From contig JAPTHN010000002.1 of NCBI GenBank assembly GCA_026936325.1, positions 13,345,228 through 13,409,227 of the forward strand: DNA of 64,000 bases, read 5' to 3'. This document shows, piece by piece, positions 21,695 through 34,164 of the stretch. Origin of the DNA: Platynereis dumerilii. Taxonomy: Eukaryota > Annelida > Polychaeta > Phyllodocida > Nereididae. How positions within the stretch are numbered: position 1 is the stretch's first letter; each line of letters begins with the position of its first letter. The notes under the pieces were generated by a model. It did not search any database and had not been told where the DNA came from. It worked only from the letters and a program-made list of their open reading frames with translations. The translations under genes and the position numbers were made by a program.

Positions 21695-24267
21695 CCAAAA
21701 CTATAGCCACTGAAATAGAAGGTCAATCATAATAAAGCTGTCAATATAAATTAACTACAAAAAGAAAAACCAATCACTTAATGACCCAGGAGGCACTAAT
21801 CCGTGTGTGTGGACAAATTTTAAGGAATTCCAGTTCCACAAGCTGTCGTATCATATATAAACGCACATATTTCGTTCATATTTTGTTGTGAATAAAATTA
21901 TAATTTATGTATAATATGTAGGTATACCTACCTGAATAGAGAAATAAACAAGTATATCATTAGGCCAAATGGAAACAAGTGGCATTGAAATTTTCAACGC
22001 TATGTGAGTCTAATGAGAGAAGCTGCAACTCCTTTTGGAATAGGTCTGTACGATGCACTCGTAACGCACAAACGTGAAATTCAACACAAATTGTATAGTC
22101 AATCAGCAATTAAGTATGCCATGAGACATAAACGTAATGGGGAAAATAAGTGCGTATTTGTCCCATTACCATATTTTTCAGTTTTGGGTATTTGTGCTTG
22201 CTCAAAAACTATGAAATTTCTAAGGTACATGTGGTCCAACCTCAGAAGACCGGCAATTGACAAAAATTAAGTGTGGTATAATTGAAGGCATTAAAAAATA
22301 AATTACATAGGGGACAACAATGGAAATAGGTATCGATTGCTATAAATTTCAGTGTAGAGTTATGACAGTTTTCCTAGTGTATGTTCAGCAAATATCTGGT
22401 AAAAAAACCCCTTGCCACAAAGGGCTCAAATACTTACTTTCGAAGACTATTGGGATAATTACATAATGCTTCTTTCACTCAATTTTATGTGCATTCCCTG
22501 TCTTCTAATGTTGGCCCAAATCTACCTGAGAAATTTCAAGAGTTTTGGAGCAAGTGCAAATGCCCAAAACAAAAAATATGGTGGGGGTCCAATACTTATT
22601 TTCCCAACAGTATTACAAATGCTATCAAAAGTATTCTTTCTGATGTTCCCTTTCCCTGCACGAACCATTATTTACAGGTAGAGCTGGGCTCATTCCAGAA
22701 TATATCAAAAACTATTGGATGCCTCATTATGTGCAAAACGATATTCTAATGATTTTCTGGGACTGTTAGAGAGAGCAATGCTTTGATGTGTTTGGGTTGG
22801 CCCCTTTAGCATCCAATCCATTCGTTAATTGAATAGCTGAAATAATTTGGTCATAAACTCAACTAACTCGACTCGTTATGCTGGATGATGAGGGGAATAA
22901 AATTTGATATTGTTCATTCTTCATGAATTATCAGTTATCTGTGATGTTAACAATCCTACTAATGCCAGTCCTATGCACCCTATTTATATGTGATAGCATA
23001 TACAAAAAATGTTAAATTACTTGAATACATAAATATGGACAAATTCACCATAAACATAATAAATTGTATTTGAAAGACACTCACAAAAAGGCATGGAATG
23101 TGATGACAACATATTTATAGTTTAGTTTTCTTATTTACTATTCATATGCAGTGTAGGCCTATGCAAATTTGGAGTGAAAAATTATGACAACAGCGCAAGC
23201 ATTGCTTTAGAAAAATATTGTATCGAGCCGTCCATTCATTAGATATAGATATATTTATTTTGTCTTGTTGAATATGTACAAACATTTTACATGATATTAA
23301 TAGCAAACAATGAACAAAGTACACAAGACAACAAGACGACAAGACAAACCTCATGCTCATGAGTGTTTACTAAATCCACTCAGCAATAACTTCAGTTCAC
23401 AAGCTGTTGTCTCAAGTAGCAACTCTTGCCAGAAACTTTTAATGGCTTCTGTTGCAGATTAATTTCCCTTCCCCAATACTCTTTCCAACAATGGTCTTTT
23501 ACTGAGGCTGCTATTTTTTTCCTACGGGTTCACTGCTGCCTGAAAGTGGATGAAATTGAATTTTTTTCCTCTTTAAAAAGAGTAAGAGTGATCGACCATC
23601 CTCCTGCTCTTTTGCCTTTTTTATTTGAATCCACCGAAAGTGACACCAGAAAAATAACAAATTGATTTTTAAAAAATGTGTTTCTCCTGATATGAAAAAT
23701 GACATTGCGAAGATGTTGCCTTTCATATTTGCCCGTAAAAATGTCACAATGAAAGTAGGCTACACTAAATTAATAGGCTTTAGATATAATGCTGTATGGG
23801 TGGGGTTCTTGCCAATATACAGGATGGTATACATTTATCATCTGTAGAATAATTTATTGTATGTATAATATCCTATAGGGGCTGCAACTGAACATCAATT
23901 TCAAACTACATTCAGCCGGGATATTACCTATAGATTGAGTCCAAATATTTAGGGCAGTTTTATTTTATCACAAACTATCGCAGACCAAATCGGAGTAATG
24001 GTGGTCTAAAATATATGTATTATGCTCAAAAGTACTGAAAAGATGCATAATTTGTAATGCAGTTAAATGATATGAAGGTGTGAGTAACTTGATAAGCAGT
24101 TGATTATATGTAATTCAGTAGCTATACACTTGATTAGAGGTGAAGAATACATACATGTAGGCTGTGAGTACAAATAATAAATTGACTTGGATTGGAGCTG
24201 AGAAGAAGACTTATGCACAAGTGGCACAATTCTAACTTTTACATTTATTATATTTGAAGTGCTACAA
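21695..24267. other. Unassigned DNA
   Basis: No supported gene or repeat. Several open frames of 60-90 codons (22004-22749, 23426-23847) overlap in multiple frames and carry no recognisable motif. Confidence 0.45.
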
Positions 24268-24269
24268 TA

Positions 24270-24447
24270 CAGTGGTCCCTGCGTTATAAGACCCCCTGTT
24301 GTAAGACCGCCTTGCCTTATGTGACCACCTTCCTCCCGCACTAAGTAGTATTTTTAGTGCATTTTGCACCCCGACGAGAGACCGCACCCCCACGAGAGAC
24401 CGCTTCATGACCGCAGAAGGGGCGGTCTTATAACGCAGGGACCACTG
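24270..24447. mobile_element. pogo/Tc1-like MITE, 178 bp
   Basis: Perfect 24-bp inverted ends start CAGTGGTCCCTGCGTTATAA and are flanked by TA (24268-24269 and 24448-24449). Inside are further inverted words (GACCGCC/GGCGGTC) typical of palindromic MITEs. A truncated relative is at 62649-62775, and a short piece lies near 36890-36930. Confidence 0.8.
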
Positions 24448-24756
24448 TACAGTCATTGTGCTCTGGGGACTTCAGTCTTACACATCAAACATTTGATATA
24501 GCATCCATGAGAACGACAGGTGATACTCTCATCTCATGTGAATTATGCAATAAACACATTTGCCACTGGCATGCTTGAAAGCATTTACTTCAGCACCTAG
24601 CTATTGTCACCGCTGAGCTTTTAGCTTCAGAGGTGTCTTCATTCTCTCCTCTTATAGGAAGTTTCCTCAAATCGCCATGAACCTCAAGACCTTAATTCTG
24701 TGATATCATTTATACTATTATTGTATAAAAGTAATGTAATATATTATATTATTGTG

Positions 24757-25025
24757 TAATGAGATCCAGTGATAGCAACGGGGTAGAACTCACCCCATGT
24801 TTCCATGGCAACGGCTACCCTGGTGCCTCTGCGCAGCTGCAGAGCACCCTAGTGTCAATCTCTGGGGGCAAGCTTGTTTGCCCAGCCAGAAGAGAGCTAG
24901 GCTCTGCCAAGGTGGCAGCTGGGTCTCTGTCTCCCTGGCGCAGTGATGGATCGTCAGGTAGGGGTATCGTTGCGAGAGGTATGATCATTAGGGTTCCTCA
25001 TAAAGGAGCTATAGGTCATGGTTGA
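24757..25025 (+). other. GC-rich island of unknown nature
   Basis: A 270-bp block clearly richer in G+C than its surroundings, with an 88-codon open frame. The frame shows no recognised domain and begins at an ordinary ATG. It could be the 5' part of a retroelement, an exon or a regulatory island. No tRNA boxes were found in it. Confidence 0.3.
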
Positions 25026-26833
25026 TTGAGAAGGTATTTAGTTAATAGTATATGTAATTGGTTAAGATCGTTGTTTAATGTATTGATAACTTGAATACCG
25101 TCTGTTCTTTGAACGACTCTTAATGTAACTGTCTATAAATTGAGTATTAAATGGATAAGTGAATCTAAACTGTCGAGCCTCTGGTATTTCTTGAGTAGGT
25201 GTTTCGTGGTGGCAAGTGCTAAGGTGTCTCCCGCAGGATCCCCGGTAATGAGTCCATCTACTCAGTAACATCAATTAGCTACCTCTGAGAGTGAGAGAAA
25301 CATACATTAGATGGCACTATCACATGCTGTGATATCTCACACCCACATGGATTGCTTTAAACATGCACATGCATTTGTTCAGCATATTATGATGAATCCC
25401 TTTGGTTTTCATTCCTTGTGCATTGTCTTGCTGCAACAAGCCAAAAAGAACCTAGCTAATTACCTTGCACATGAAACTTTCACTAATTCCCTCACCTTGA
25501 CAATTCAACGTTGTGTCTCTTGCTCAATGTATCTTATTCTTGTCAAGCCAGACAAAATGGCTAATATGTTAAAGGGCTAGGAACTGTTTCAAGCAACATA
25601 AGAATTATTAATGGGAATTTCTTGAGCAGTTTGTTTGAAGTTGAGGGATCTTTGGACATGTTACTATCATTGATGAGAGATTTCCTCTTCCATAGACAGC
25701 ACTCATTAGATATTTAGGAGGTACCCAAGTTTTAGGTCTTGCCAATGGGACTTCATCTGCTTGTGGAAATGGGGGAGAAATCATTTCTTTCAATTACACG
25801 ATGTATGAAAATATTTTTTTCTGATCCAAAATCAATATTGGGAAATCTGTCGATCGGAAAATCAAATTTTGAGGCAGCAGAACTAAAATAATCCTATATT
25901 TTTAATTTGTAAAGCTTATGTAGGCTCTTTGAGACATTCTGGCCAGTTTAAACCCATGTACAGGATCTCAAAAGTGGTCAGTTATAATTTATTTTGGTAA
26001 ATTTCGATCAGAAGTAATCTGTTCCCTCATAGGCTTGACTAACCGCAATATAAGTAAATCACTATGACAAGTATAGATGGCATTATCTTCAATACAGTTA
26101 ACCTGTCAGCTGACTTAAAAAAAATTTATACAGGAAACGGACAAAAACTTCAGAGGACATCAATTTCAAGGATATAGGTTATGTTAAGGGTCACTGTGAG
26201 TGTGAGGTCAATTTTGCAACTAGAACAAAATTACTTTAGCAGTGTTTGTCAATATATAGGTACATCCCTGAGTGTAAATTCATGAAGATTGTGTACTTTT
26301 CAGCTGAAGTGTACATTGCTAAAGTTCATTTACACAAGTGTGAACTTTTTTTTGGGTCATCCTGTAGTGTATGTTGGCAATACCTCAATGACGTGAGCGT
26401 GATGGCATAAACTCATCTGGTGCTTTCATGTGTTTCTGTTTTCCATATTAATGAGCAACAGTACATATAATCGTCACACAACAGAATGTCTATATTGTGC
26501 TTTTAATCTTGGATTCAGCTAAGAAGTAGGAAAAATTATATTCTCTATATATACCAAACAACTTGGTTCAAACACTGCTGTTTGCCAGTATAGTGGAATG
26601 TCCCTGGCGGCATGTGCGTTATGAATTGTTTGGTGTTGTGTCATTTTATGCTGTATTTTGAATATCATAAGACATAAGGGCTTAGTTCACATGGGAGACC
26701 TATTCAGCAAAACATGAAGTGAGAAAAAAACCATTGTCAAGCAAAATAAAGCATAAAAAAGTCACGTATGAATCTAATGTAGCATTTTGACTGAGGGGGA
26801 AAAAGATCAAAGGACATTTAAGTTACTGACATA

Positions 26834-27617
26834 TAGAGTCAAGGTGGGTAAATCCGTCCACTTTTGGCTAATTCTTCATTCCCAGGATAATGGGAGTAGA
26901 TATGAAAATAAATATTAGACCCTAGGAAAGAGCTTGTTCCGTACTATCATCATCAGCCAAAATAAGTCTAATATTCAAATATTTTTCACTGAAACCATAG
27001 CAACAAAAATTGAAGGTTTGGGCACCCAAATCCGTCCAACCTGCTGGTAAATCCGTCCAGCAATGATGGTAAATCCGTCCACAGGGCATAAATCAGCACA
27101 CATTTATCATATCTTTCTATTTTTTTAAACATTGCAATTTATTGACTTTCAGAAAGGATTTTGTGCTGATTGCAGAATAATAGGATGCTGATTACACTTA
27201 TGGTAGAAGTATTAAATAAGAGAGGTTAAGTTGAATATCAAGAATTTCAATTGACTGCTTAAATTACAATTGAAGAACTCGTATGGTCCAATCAAGTGTT
27301 GTAATTGCTCAATCTAGTTTCTTTAATCAATGTTATGCCATTTATAGATATTAAAAGTCATAAAAGTACTTTTAAACCCACTACACAAAATGGCTGTGAT
27401 GACGTCACAAGATTTCATTGTATTTTGTCCTCTGTTTTTAAATGGACCTGAAATATCATTTGAAATGCTGTAAACACAGAAAACGCGACAAAATATGTTG
27501 AAAAAATAGTTTCTCTTGCTTTTATACCTCACACAATTCTAATAAATGTAATTATATGTCTATATTAGAGGGTGGACGGATTTACCCTCCTGGACGGATT
27601 TACCATCCCTGACTCTA
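26834..27617. mobile_element. TIR element with GGTAAATCCGTCCA subterminal repeats
   Basis: Inverted ends start TAGAGTCAAGG (left) and TAGAGTCAGGG (right), with TA on both sides (26832-26833 and 27618-27619). The word GGTAAATCCGTCCA or close variants occurs four times on the left (26846-27080) and twice inverted on the right (27570-27610). No transposase frame. It sits exactly between two blocks of the inverted duplication and is missing from the other arm, so it inserted after that duplication. Confidence 0.7.
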
Positions 27618-28027
27618 TAATATAAATATATATATATATTACATATATAAGCTCTTATTTTCAAGAAAACAAACCTGTGTCCCTTTCTCTTTCAATGTGA
27701 CTTCTTTGTTCATGACCAGAAGCAGAAGACAGAGTGATTGGTCAGCCAAACTGGACATGCCACTCAGCAGGGAGGACATTTTCCGCATCAAAGTGACCTC
27801 AGACCCTAATCATGCTACAAGAGACATCACAAACCTCGGTGTCTTTTGAAATCTGCTGGTTTTGGACACACACCCCACCACTTGACAATCCATAGCTCTC
27901 AAGCTCCCATACAGCAAGACTTGAGCTCTGAGAACACTTCTCCAAATGAGGCTTGATGAGGAAGTCTGTGGTTGTTTGCCCAGCCACTGAACACTGTAAA
28001 TGGAAACATAAAGACCCTGTCAGAGAT

Positions 28028-28410
28028 GAATAGATGATTGGGGCTTTACATTCTGTATTTATGCACTTGGCGGACTTATTAGGACAGGAAGAGGACATGG
28101 CAATGAGGCAAAGGATGATTTGAACAGCTGTCCAAGGACTCTGCCAGAGATGTCGGTTTTAGTGATAGATTGATACACTGTGGAAATACAGACAAATAGC
28201 TAGATAAATACACAGATAGATAGATAGACAGATAGACAGATACATAGACAGATGGATAGACAGATGGATAGACAGATGGATAGACCGATTGATACTCGAT
28301 ATGTAGATTTTAGAGTGAATGAGTAACTAAGTGGGGATGGATGGATGATTGGGGCTTTCTGTTGTATATTTATGCACTCTAGCAGGCTGAATAAGACAAT
28401 AAGACGAGAA
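28028..28410 (+). repeat. Diverged repeats of a unit containing GATTGGGGCTTT and TATTTATGCACT
   Basis: Copies of roughly 70-80 bp lie at 28028-28110 and 28345-28410, with a third, more diverged one at 29140-29220. Corresponding copies occur in the right arm (57540-57610 and 57790-57880), so they predate the inverted duplication. Confidence 0.5.
28195..28290. repeat. Degenerate GATA/GACA microsatellite
   Basis: Interrupted units of GATA, GACA and GATG. The mirrored position in the right arm (57640-57710) has a degenerate TATC-type counterpart. Confidence 0.85.
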
Positions 28411-29079
28411 TACAGCAAAGCCACTACACCTCTACCAGTAGCTTACGAAAATATTTGTGTGTGTAAAGTTGATACAAAAATGGATACTGATTTCGGAAGG
28501 ACAGCTATCTATTACCAGTTACTTCCTGGAGTCTGGTGCATAATTTTACTGAGCTCTTAAATATCCCTAAGCCCTTATGATGGGGTTCCACTGCAAGATT
28601 GTCCATAGACTTCCATAGCCTTTGTAATCAATGAGTGCCACTGCACTGACACAGGGGGACAAGGGGGCAGGGTGGAGGGCTGAGGGGAAATCGTGGCTGC
28701 CAAGAGAAACACATTAATCTACCTCCTCTGCTGTGTATCTTGCTAGCCTCTGTTTTGGCTCCATTGAGGCTCATGTGCCCTCAGCCACCCTTGGTGACCC
28801 CGAAGGTCACCTCAAGGTCACCCAAAGGTTGCCAAAGGTAAAAGTTCACCACCCATCTGAGCCCATGTCAAAAATATTAAAAATACCACAACTCAGAGTG
28901 ACTACAACGATGCAGCTTATTAACTTGCCATACATGATAATGTCATTCACCATCACCCCTCCCGCTTGATGTTCTTCCTGAACATGTCAGGTATTATCAA
29001 TAATATTATCAATATCCTCATGATCATCCACATCCTCTATCTTGTCTTAAAGGCATGTTAGGCTGGGTAGGTAGATGGA

Positions 29080-29990
29080 CTGTTCTGTCACGCAAATTTT
29101 CTACTTTACCTCCACACTGATGTAGGTACTTTGGTGGCTTGATTGAGGCTTCACATCCTGCAGTTATGCACTTGGTAGGTTAATTAGGATAGGCGGGGGA
29201 TGCAGAAATGAGGAAAAGCTTCCGTATATGAAATGGGCTTGAAATCTCGGTCTGAATATGTGCCAGCCTGGACTCCTTCAAAAGTCACATAGACTACACT
29301 TTTCAAACCACTTCCTTAAGCACTTCTTTACAAGGCACTTTGAGAGCCTACTCACTTCACTTATTTATTATGCTTGTTGCAAATATATAAACTACCTCTC
29401 AAATGCAACTTATTTAATAAGTGACTTGCCTTCAGTGCAGAGTCTCTTATGTACTTTTCCTGTTGGTTTTCTCACTTGCTTCTCACTTCTTTTACTGTCA
29501 TTTCGATACTGATTTAGTGTTTCAACAGCAAGTTAGAATTTTTCGAGACACAAATATTAATACACATACCACGGAATTATAATCTGACAACATGTTCATG
29601 AATATTCAAATTTGGAATTGAACATATTTAGGTTTGAGAATTGGGTGCATCACTTGTAATCAGTAATATTTCTTCATCCTCTGTATTTCAAATTTAAGCC
29701 TATTATTGTTTCATAGATGATAAATATATGATCTTTTCAGACCACATCTCCCACAATACATTCATCTAATTTAAGATTGTCTTGCCAAATCTTTGAAACT
29801 TTGGATTTTTCATTAAAATTAAACTTTGCTTAATGGGCTAACTAAACTTGCTGTAGTTTCTAAGTAACAACAGCCAGATAAACATTTTTGCTTTTCTGGT
29901 GTCCTTTAAGTCATTTAAAAATAAATAAACAACAGCGACAAATAAAGTAGCAAGAGCGCTCTGATGCCTTGAAAAGGACTAGCAAGTAGA
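29080..29990. other. Unassigned DNA
   Basis: No gene or repeat recognised apart from the third diverged repeat unit at 29140-29220. Confidence 0.45.
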
Positions 29991-29994
29991 GGGG

Positions 29995-30165
29995 TTGATG
30001 ACACCTTTCTTTGACAGTCTCTTGCTGCAAAAACTCCACAATGTGTCTCTGCACTTGCCACCCAAAGCACGTTCCCTTATTGATCTGTGTGATACACAAC
30101 TCCTGAGCCTCAACAGGCCATTTGAATACACCTGCCAAGGCTGGATAATACCTTAGATTCAGATT
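29995..30165 (-). repeat. Coding-like repeat, copy 1 (partner at 36445-36590)
   Basis: The minus-strand translation contains PALAGVFKWP and ITQINKGTCFGWQVQRHIVE. The partner copy at 36445-36590 reads PALVSAIKRP and ITEIIIGTCFGWHIQGHTVK in the same register. The protein family is not recognised. The pair flanks the LINE and its neighbouring pogo-like ends, so a decayed transposon gene is one possibility. Confidence 0.35.
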
Positions 30166-30301
30166 TAATCTATTTCTCCACACATGGTACATTCTTTACT
30201 ATTATAACAATAATTACATTTCTTAGATTGAAAACAACCAAGTGTGAAATGGAGATGTACTCGAGTATTTAGATTGTACATACTGTTCCCATAGATGAAT
30301 A

Positions 30302-30480
30302 CACTTCGACCTCACCTTACAACCACCTCTCTAATACGGCCACCTCGCAATTACGACCATACAGGCCTGGAACCGAATATTTTCTCTTTATTTTATGCTT
30401 ACTCGCTGATGCGGCCAACTCGCGATTACGGCCACTTTCTGTGGCACAAAATGGCCAATCTGACCTCACCTATTACGGAC
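30302..30480. mobile_element. pogo-like repeat end, left piece
   Basis: Starts CACTTCGACCTC after a TA and is rich in alternating TACGGCCACCTCGC / TTACGACC words. A matching inverted end (GAGGTTGAAGTG followed by TA) lies at 35651-35662, so the LINE between them may have inserted into one element; alternatively there are two separate MITE copies. Confidence 0.5.
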
Positions 30481-30751
30481 AGTGGGGGTAAAAACAGCTG
30501 ATACTATTGTATCAAGTGAGACTATGCGTATTGGTGACGCTCTGTCTGGCCGTTTTTTGGTTTTACTTCTTAGAAAGGCAGCAAGCCCTTCTTCTTCTTC
30601 TTCTGCCTGTATGTACCGCCTGTTTAATAGGCGAACCGCCATTAAAAGCGTGAGTTCATGGGTAGTTAATCCATGTGTGAACAATAAAATCCATTTGTAA
30701 AATGCTTAAAAACACCATTCATAAAGCTGCTAAAAATTACTGGCTGTAGAA

Positions 30752-33700
30752 TTATTGCTTCAGTGGCTGAGTGGGCTGGGCTACTATACGCACTGGACTG
30801 GACTGGGTTTTTGCTCTGGATCCACAGCAGAGTATCTTGGATCTCTCACAATGGAGACTATATAACATCCTTTTGCATAAATCCATAAACTCTGGCTTGC
30901 ATCTCTTATCGTGAGGATTTATGACAAGTCTAGTGATGTCTTCTGGGTCTATACTTCTTCCTGAATCACGAAGGTATTCCAACAGTCGGACGATGTAGCG
31001 AGATCTAACCTCTCGTAGTCTCCGACATATCAATAGAAAATGCTTTTCGTCCTCCTCCTCCTCACAGCATAGAGGGCATTTTTCTAATTTTCTTCCAGAT
31101 ACATGGTTACTTGAGATCGGGTATCTTCTCACCAGTAGCTTCGTGGCTATTGTGGTTCTCAGGACATCGAGTTGGTTGTTATCACCAACCAATGAGGAAT
31201 GCAATTTACCCAACTGCAATACGGATAGGTCAATGAAGCTCATTGATGTCATAGCCACACTTTCTTTCCGTAGTTGGTCAGTCCAATAGTCAAGGATTGA
31301 GCTTCTAGTGCGACTTCTCCATTCTCTCACCTCTGGCGGCTTGTCTAGTATCTCGAAGGCGCTAGGTAGATTGTATCGATGAAGTAATCTTCTTGAAAAC
31401 GCTGCCCAACTTGATGATGCAGAGTCCTTTATTGCTACTTGTCTTCTGATGATTTCATTGATAAACATCACTGGGTTTTCTTTTCCTTCAGCGTCCGCAA
31501 TACTTCGGAATGTGGTCAGCACTCTAATGTGCAGCAAGGCTTCAATAGGAGGGCAGCCACTCAGCAAATGTATGGAGGGTGTGGCGGTAGATGCTGGAAG
31601 ATGCAGTATATGCCTCAGGTTCCTTCTGTGGTACGCCTCAAGTAGTTCCAGCTCCTTCCGGTCCAGGACCAGTGCTTCCAATCCATACAGCAGCATTGGG
31701 ATAATGTATGTTGTGTAAAGAGTAATTGCTACCTCAACACCACTCCCATTTAAGCCACATAGGCCTGCCCCAAGGAGACTATAGGCTGCTCTCCTGGCTT
31801 CCTTGATCCTCGTACGTACTGTGTCCATATTGCTGTTCTTTTCATTCCTGATGATACCCAGATGTTTTTCCTGCTTCGATGTACCCAGTTCGTTTCCATT
31901 AAGTGTAAGATGTATCTCATCCTTGGTGTTGATCTTTATAGCCTTAGTTTTAGTTGTATTATAGGAGTATCTTTCTCTCGAGGCGTCATGCTCTGCGATG
32001 CTCAGAGCCAGCTGCATGTCCTCCACTGTGCTTGACATGATGGCCAGGTCATCGGCTACCATCACAGCTCCGACATTCTTGCTGCCTATAAATACAGTGG
32101 GGTTTTTGTCCAGTTGTAGCAGCCCCAGGTTTCTTTCACACTTGTACAGGGATGGGGATGACACCCCGCCCTGTCTGATGCCTTGTTTCTCCATAAAGCT
32201 TCGGGACATTTGCCCATTCCACTTCACGCTCGATCTGATGTCATCATACATATTCTCATACATCCTCCACAGCTCTCCACGGACTCCTTGCTCATACAGG
32301 GCATTCAGCATCGAGTCATGGTCCACCACATCAAATGCTTTGGAAGAGTCCATGAAAGTTACAACCAAGGGACTGTTCGTATCTTTTGCCTCAGCCAGGA
32401 CCTCAGTTAGTAAGATGGCAGCATAAGTAGGTGCACAACCAGAGGTAAATCCAAACTGCATATGACTTTGGCTCATAGCTAAGGATTTGTTTGTGTGCAC
32501 CAACATGTGTTTTTCAAGCACTTTCCCCACCAGGGAGGTAATTGTTATTCTCCTGTAACCATTTGGGTCCTTGTGACTTTTTCCTTTTTTTAACAGTGGC
32601 GACAGGACGCCAGACTTGAAGCATAATGGCAGCTTGCCAGTCGATATCACTGTGTTAATGATTTTCTGCAGGACTTCAGTCATGGCCTCCCCGGCAGCCT
32701 TGATGTGTTCTGCAGTAATCCCGTAGATATCCGGTGCCTTTCCATTCTTCAATTCCTTCACATATCTGGTTATATCCGTGATAGAGAGTCGAGGTAATTT
32801 ACTACCAGCTTCAGACTTCATATGCAGTAAGTGCATAATTTCCAGATGACGTTCATATTCACGGTCAAATAAGATGTTACCTTTGGGCGTTGCAAGATCT
32901 TCGAAGTAATTTGACCAGGAGTTCGCTTCACTACCTGGATCCTCCAGGGGACCAAAGTGTATGCGGCCAGTAGCTTGAGCAGACGACCTTTGTTTCTTTA
33001 CCAACTTGAAGAAATCTCGCCTATCCTTCTTCTTACAAGCCGCCATAATTGAGGCTTTGGCGTCCCTTCTTCTTCTTGCAGCTTCTTGTCTTTGCACTCT
33101 TCGTAACACACTCTTCGCAGCTTTCAACAGCTGACGATCTGCCGGCCTTATGTCCTCGTCTCTTTTTGCCTTTATGTCGTAGTGCAGCTTCTTGATATTT
33201 TTGACCAATGGTTTCATTTTCGGGTTCCAGGGTCTCTTCCTATCCCTCTTCCTTGTAGGTACTGGGGGACATGATTCTGCAGCAGTGGTCATCAGGATAT
33301 CGTTCACCTGCTCGGCCATTATGTCCACCGGTAGCCCATCCATTGTATTGAGTAAAATCTTAAGCCTGCGATTCGTGGTTTCTGAATAGCGATAGTAGTC
33401 GACTTTATCCCAGTTTGTCCTTTTCGGTGGCATCCTGTTTTTTCCTTCTGATGGTCTTCTTGCAGTATCCAGACAGATGTCTGTAGTGGCAATAACTGCG
33501 TCGTGAGCGCTCGTATTGAGCGGGTTTCTGCAGTCGTTTGTCACCCTTTTCACAACTTGTTCTCCATGTCTCTCTATGAAGCAGTCCAGTCTCGACGAGG
33601 AAGTGCCATTGAAGTGGAAAAAGGTCGGGAGTGACTTCTGTTGCACAGATATGTCCATATTCATTTCCTGCAGAAAGTCTGTCAGCGAGATATCATTGGA

Positions 33701-34120
33701 GTAATTTCTGGACCTTTCGACGTCTGCATTCAGATCACCTGTCCAAAGTATCCTATCAAGCCCAAACTTCACCAAGATCTCATGGACCTCATCGAGGGTC
33801 TCTCCATAGTCTGTAGCCTTGCAGCCCATGGTGGGCATATAGGAGTTGATGATAGTCAGCGGCTTACCGGCTCCTGATACTCGCACTACGCAGATCCTAT
33901 GTGAACCGTCGGGGGTGGCTTCAATTCTGTCATCAATGGTTTTCTTCCACACGATTGCAGTTCCAGCCGAGCCCCTTCTTCTTTGGCTGGGCAGGTCTGG
34001 GTGGAGGTCATCTATACACTTCACAGTGTAGTTACAGTCAGAGAAGAGCTCAGCCAATAGGTGTGTCTCATAATTTAGCAACCAGTGCTCCTGTAAGCAC
34101 AGTATGTCACATCTTTCCAT
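30752..34120 (-). CDS. LINE ORF2: endonuclease, reverse transcriptase, CCHC
   Basis: Translation from the first ATG gives 1,122 residues. The endonuclease domain covers about residues 1-215, with CLQEHW (8-13), WTGDLNAD (126-133) and SAHDAV (204-209) as its catalytic signatures. The frame is open upstream of this ATG and encodes KVATLNIEGL, the usual start of APE-type endonucleases, so the real start is near 34200. Reverse transcriptase lies at about 450-760: motif A with D591 and AFD597, motif B QGGVSSPS (650-657), motif C VADDL (688-692; V in place of the usual F or Y). A C-X2-C-X8-H-X4-C knuckle follows at 1015-1032. The product would nick target DNA and copy the element RNA. No stops or shifts were seen. 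Confidence 0.9.
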   Translation of the reverse strand: MERCDILCLQEHWLLNYETHLLAELFSDCNYTVKCIDDLHPDLPSQRRRGSAGTAIVWKKTIDDRIEATPDGSHRICVVRVSGAGKPLTIINSYMPTMGCKATDYGETLDEVHEILVKFGLDRILWTGDLNADVERSRNYSNDISLTDFLQEMNMDISVQQKSLPTFFHFNGTSSSRLDCFIERHGEQVVKRVTNDCRNPLNTSAHDAVIATTDICLDTARRPSEGKNRMPPKRTNWDKVDYYRYSETTNRRLKILLNTMDGLPVDIMAEQVNDILMTTAAESCPPVPTRKRDRKRPWNPKMKPLVKNIKKLHYDIKAKRDEDIRPADRQLLKAAKSVLRRVQRQEAARRRRDAKASIMAACKKKDRRDFFKLVKKQRSSAQATGRIHFGPLEDPGSEANSWSNYFEDLATPKGNILFDREYERHLEIMHLLHMKSEAGSKLPRLSITDITRYVKELKNGKAPDIYGITAEHIKAAGEAMTEVLQKIINTVISTGKLPLCFKSGVLSPLLKKGKSHKDPNGYRRITITSLVGKVLEKHMLVHTNKSLAMSQSHMQFGFTSGCAPTYAAILLTEVLAEAKDTNSPLVVTFMDSSKAFDVVDHDSMLNALYEQGVRGELWRMYENMYDDIRSSVKWNGQMSRSFMEKQGIRQGGVSSPSLYKCERNLGLLQLDKNPTVFIGSKNVGAVMVADDLAIMSSTVEDMQLALSIAEHDASRERYSYNTTKTKAIKINTKDEIHLTLNGNELGTSKQEKHLGIIRNEKNSNMDTVRTRIKEARRAAYSLLGAGLCGLNGSGVEVAITLYTTYIIPMLLYGLEALVLDRKELELLEAYHRRNLRHILHLPASTATPSIHLLSGCPPIEALLHIRVLTTFRSIADAEGKENPVMFINEIIRRQVAIKDSASSSWAAFSRRLLHRYNLPSAFEILDKPPEVREWRSRTRSSILDYWTDQLRKESVAMTSMSFIDLSVLQLGKLHSSLVGDNNQLDVLRTTIATKLLVRRYPISSNHVSGRKLEKCPLCCEEEEDEKHFLLICRRLREVRSRYIVRLLEYLRDSGRSIDPEDITRLVINPHDKRCKPEFMDLCKRMLYSLHCERSKILCCGSRAKTQSSPVRIVAQPTQPLKQ

Positions 34121-34164
34121 AATACAAGTTGCATATTCAATATTTGACAGTAGGCCCTCAATAT

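Larger units (their letters stand above)
25416..29075 (+). repeat. Left arm of a large inverted duplication
   Basis: Three blocks match the right side of the window in reverse complement and in mirrored order: 25416-25943 with 63473-64000 (equal lengths, few differences), 26366-26773 with 60239-60680, and 27622-29075 with about 56885-58280. Between blocks each side has its own insertions. Block 1 reaches the window end, so the duplication probably continues beyond 64000. Confidence 0.85.

Noticed and set aside
28733-28969. 78-codon frame and the related frames at 27799-28098, 57156-57359 and 57713-57904
   Set aside because: They recur only because the region is duplicated; no conserved reading frame or motif between the arms beyond DNA identity.
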